A stretch of 64,000 bases of DNA from NCBI RefSeq assembly GCF_016861655.1, contig NZ_BOLN01000003.1, positions 186,001-250,000 on the forward strand, read 5' to 3'. The notes under the pieces are model-generated. The model was given only the letters and a program-made list of their open reading frames with translations. It searched no databases and had not been told where the DNA came from. Source of the DNA: Levilactobacillus lanxiensis. GTDB taxonomy: Bacteria > Bacillota > Bacilli > Lactobacillales > Lactobacillaceae. How positions within the stretch are numbered: position 1 is the first letter of the stretch; each line of letters opens with the position of its first letter. The position numbers were made by a program, and so were the translations under genes. This document shows, one piece after another, positions 61,901 through 64,000 of the stretch.

Positions 61901-62390
61901 TTTTATTGCACCCTTTAGAAATTACTATGCCATGGGCCACTTTCCCAGTTACTGGGGCTGGTTAAAGGCGATTATTGTTCAGCCAGATTCACGGGTTAAG
62001 GTTCCCTTGGCTGTCTATGAGGAGTTGACGTTAGGTGGGGATGACCTTTCTAAATGGACTCAGGGAAATTTGCAAGGTATCACTTATGACTCAGATACGA
62101 TTGAAGTTTGGGCTAAATTTGGTGAGATTATTAATTACGTTCATAACTCCGGTTGTTATTATGGTGCAGGGAAAATCAATTGGGATCAGATTGGAAAAGC
62201 AGACCCGCTTTTAATTGCGATTGCGGCAGTTAAGGGTTGGCAGATTGTCACGTTTGAGCAGTCTTCAGGCAATGTTAGTCCGAAAAATCCGACTAAGAAG
62301 GAACCTAAGATACCGGATGTTGCACGGCAGTTTGGCGTGAGGTGTGTCAATCTGTATGAGGTTGAAACGGCATTTGCGTTGCGTGTTTGA
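61857..62390 (+). CDS. DUF4411 (PIN-like) protein, putative toxin
   Basis: The 177-residue protein begins with YLMDSNSFIAPFRNYY, the first acidic patch of the DUF4411 PIN-like fold; VYEEL, KADPLLIAIAAVKG and VTFEQ supply further acidic positions. DUF4411 genes typically lie just after an XRE-ImmA/IrrE gene, as here, and are predicted RNases of toxin-antitoxin type. The GTG at 61857 follows GGGGAG; ATG 61863 is possible. The 44-bp overlap means tight coupling. The second half of the gene is more AT-rich than the first gene. Confidence 0.85.
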   Translation: MEMGSRTSYLMDSNSFIAPFRNYYAMGHFPSYWGWLKAIIVQPDSRVKVPLAVYEELTLGGDDLSKWTQGNLQGITYDSDTIEVWAKFGEIINYVHNSGCYYGAGKINWDQIGKADPLLIAIAAVKGWQIVTFEQSSGNVSPKNPTKKEPKIPDVARQFGVRCVNLYEVETAFALRV

Positions 62391-62501
62391 GTGGGAGAAA
62401 CTTGCGGCGTGTTTGGGGATTGATGTGAGGACAATCACCATGTACGAAGCTGGGGCCTTCCCAAGTAAAAAGGATAATGATAGTTTAAAATCGTTGATGG
62501 C

Positions 62502-62547
62502 AAAGAAGCCCGGACACTCATTGTAAGGTGAGTGCTCGGGCTTCTTT
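62502..62547. terminator. Bidirectional terminator
   Basis: AAAGAAGCCCGGaCACTCA pairs with TGAGTGcTCGGGCTTCTTT; serves the DUF4411 unit and the convergent phosphatase gene. Confidence 0.85.
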
Positions 62548-62569
62548 GGATTTTAGGGTTAATTAATGT

Positions 62570-63886
62570 CTAGGATTTATGGCCAACAACCTTGACTACA
62601 TAGGATTTCAAAATCCAGCCCTTGTGACCAGCGTGGTCCTTAACCTGGTAGTAAGTGCGGGTCTTGCCGTTGATTTTGATGCGTTCAGACTTCACTAATT
62701 TCCAAGTAGTGCGCTTGTGTTTCGCGGTGTGACCCAGTGAGTTTTGAAGGTGGGCGTCCTTGAACCATTTTTTGTGGGCCTTGAGATGGTAAATGTACTT
62801 GGTGTGCAGCTTCTTGGTAGAAATAATCTTGCCTTTAGGCTTCTTCGTGACAATCTGATCAGCCATTCCGAACTCTGCGGGAACTGCAACGTCCAGTGCC
62901 TGTTTACCAGTAGCTGGGGTGTCAGTGTCTTTAGTGGTGGCTGGTTTAGTTGGTGTCGAAGCTGGTTGAGGATGACTGGGTTGTGGGGCTGGTGTTGGTG
63001 CAGGTGCTTGTGGTGCTGGGTATGGCGTATTTTTGCCATCAGTCGAGACTAGGAGCATTGAACGAAGCTTTTCCTGTTGCGGACGGGAGAAGCCGAGAAC
63101 GTTGGTGATGTATTGGTCCAAAGTTTTGTAGCGACTGGTGATTTCCCAGTAATACTCATTCAGCCAGCTTTCCTTTACGGTACGGTTGGTTTGGGCAGAT
63201 TGCATGAAGTCGTTCATAATCGTTTGTTTGTCCATCCCCAGGATAGTCATGATTAAAACGGTAGCGATACCCGTCCGATCTTTCCCGGAAGAACAATGGT
63301 AAAGTGTGGCCTGGTTATTTAACAGTAAGAGATTTAGAAAGCGGCTGTAGCCGTCGATGGCTGATTTTGTAAATTCTAGCTGTTCAACGTAAAATCCGCC
63401 GTCAGATTTGGCGAAATCAGCGTTCAAGGCAGAGTCATCAGTGTAGGCCTTCTCCCCAAGGATTGAGAGGCTGATGTTAGTTGTGCCAGCGATATATTGG
63501 TCTGGAAGTTTGTTAATCTGGCCATCGGTCCGGAAATCAACGATGCTGGTGACGTGGTGGTCATTAGTTAGAATTGTCTTGTCAGCGTCGGTGATTCCGT
63601 TTAAATTATCCGAGCGGAGCAAACGATTGGGTCGAATCTGCCATTTGTGGTCTGCGGTCTGGTATCCGCCAAGGTCACGGGTGTTTTGGGTACCGGTTAG
63701 CTTGACGAGCTTGTCGTTGACATCCCCATACAGTCTAATTTGGTTAGTATAATCTGGCTTGGTTGCTGCTTTGGCAGTGGCTTGAACCGAATTAGTTGCA
63801 GCGTAAGCACTAGGCGTCCCCGCGCCGAGCAAAGATAGGATAACACCTGCGATACTCAATGATTTAATGATTGATAATCGTTGCAT
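62570..63886 (-). CDS. Secreted tyrosine-protein phosphatase (DSP/PTP3 type) with SH3-like tail
   Basis: The 438-residue protein has a signal peptide (1-29, SAYA), then a Y_phosphatase3 domain (about 45-280): NTRDLGGYQTADHKWQIRPNRLLRSDNL, the general-acid region IVDFRTDGQ and the P-loop HCSSGKDRTG (CX5R) with nucleophilic Cys about residue 198. A Pro/Ala/Gln linker (about 300-335) and a basic SH3-like C-terminus follow (about 350-438, TTWKLVKSERIKINGKTRTYYQVKDHAGHKGWILKSYV). Such phosphatases dephosphorylate Tyr or phosphoinositide groups outside the cell. ATG 63886 follows AGGAGGAG. The last 114 bases of the window hold only its promoter region. Confidence 0.88.
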   Translation of the reverse strand: MQRLSIIKSLSIAGVILSLLGAGTPSAYAATNSVQATAKAATKPDYTNQIRLYGDVNDKLVKLTGTQNTRDLGGYQTADHKWQIRPNRLLRSDNLNGITDADKTILTNDHHVTSIVDFRTDGQINKLPDQYIAGTTNISLSILGEKAYTDDSALNADFAKSDGGFYVEQLEFTKSAIDGYSRFLNLLLLNNQATLYHCSSGKDRTGIATVLIMTILGMDKQTIMNDFMQSAQTNRTVKESWLNEYYWEITSRYKTLDQYITNVLGFSRPQQEKLRSMLLVSTDGKNTPYPAPQAPAPTPAPQPSHPQPASTPTKPATTKDTDTPATGKQALDVAVPAEFGMADQIVTKKPKGKIISTKKLHTKYIYHLKAHKKWFKDAHLQNSLGHTAKHKRTTWKLVKSERIKINGKTRTYYQVKDHAGHKGWILKSYVVKVVGHKS

Positions 63887-64000
63887 GTAACTCCTCCTGA
63901 TGGTGCCATAATTTGATGCAAGCATTAGTGTATCAGGGGAATGTTTTAGGGGCGTTTCGATTTTGTATTTATTTGGTAAAGACGATGCTTTTATAGTTTA

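Noticed and set aside
62383-62526. Frame after the DUF4411 gene (WEKLAACLGIDVRTITMYEAGAFP) that looks like part of an XRE helix-turn-helix
   Set aside because: It has no start with a ribosome site and runs into the terminator. It may be a remnant, but the support is too thin for a feature.

Overview
The window comes from a Lactobacillaceae chromosome, most likely the Levilactobacillus brevis group. The evidence is two S-layer proteins of the L. brevis Slp type, many secreted proteins ending in repeated SH3-like modules of the DUF5776/SLAP kind, MucBP domains, a KxYKxGKxW/LPQTN wall-anchored protein, and moderately GC-rich housekeeping genes with strong AGGAGG-type ribosome binding sites. No rRNA, tRNA, CRISPR array or intact transposon was seen.

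Layout. 1-5 kb: the end of an S53 (sedolisin) peptidase and two large secreted MucBP/DUF5776 proteins. 5-12 kb: a YczE-like membrane protein, a C26 peptidase, a small acidic protein, a HhH DNA glycosylase, glpK, an XRE regulator and a DUF368 membrane protein. 12-19 kb: an SDR dehydrogenase behind a MerR-type promoter, a small membrane-peptide type I toxin-antitoxin locus, an RlmD-type methyltransferase, a FetAB-like exporter and a second SDR. 19.4-22.4 kb: a TPP riboswitch followed by thiM, thiD and thiE (thiamine salvage). 22.9-25.1 kb: an SOS promoter with a LexA box driving a UvrX-like Y-family polymerase, an unknown protein and a YolD-like protein. 25-30 kb: an orphan Phd-type antitoxin, a secreted protein, and a sigma factor-DUF1659-DUF2922 set. 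30-34.4 kb: a wall-anchored LRR/MucBP adhesin and two tandem secreted paralogues with a decayed third copy. 34.6-37.4 kb: a COG1106-type ATPase, then an AT-rich three-gene cassette that reads as a toxin-antitoxin-chaperone system (ADP-ribosyltransferase-like toxin, small antitoxin, SecB-like chaperone; CmdTAC-like). 37.7-41 kb: a LysR regulator and a PLP aminotransferase. 41-46.7 kb: three secreted DUF5776 paralogues (one broken by a stop codon) between two distant paralogues of unknown function. 47.7-50.4 kb: an S-layer gene with strong promoter and highly biased codons, IS66 debris and a small HTH-like protein. 50.4-58.7 kb: arrays of apparent small-RNA genes on both sides of four paralogous secreted-protein genes. 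58.8-64 kb: a second S-layer gene with unoptimised codons, an XRE-ImmA/IrrE plus DUF4411 pair and a secreted tyrosine phosphatase.

Two things stand out. First, a dispersed intergenic element of about 170-250 bp occurs some 16 times, including truncated copies. Its copies have different sequences in the paired arms but keep the pairing, so the fold rather than the sequence is conserved. Second, the cassette at 35.9-37.4 kb looks like a Gram-positive CmdTAC-type anti-phage system.
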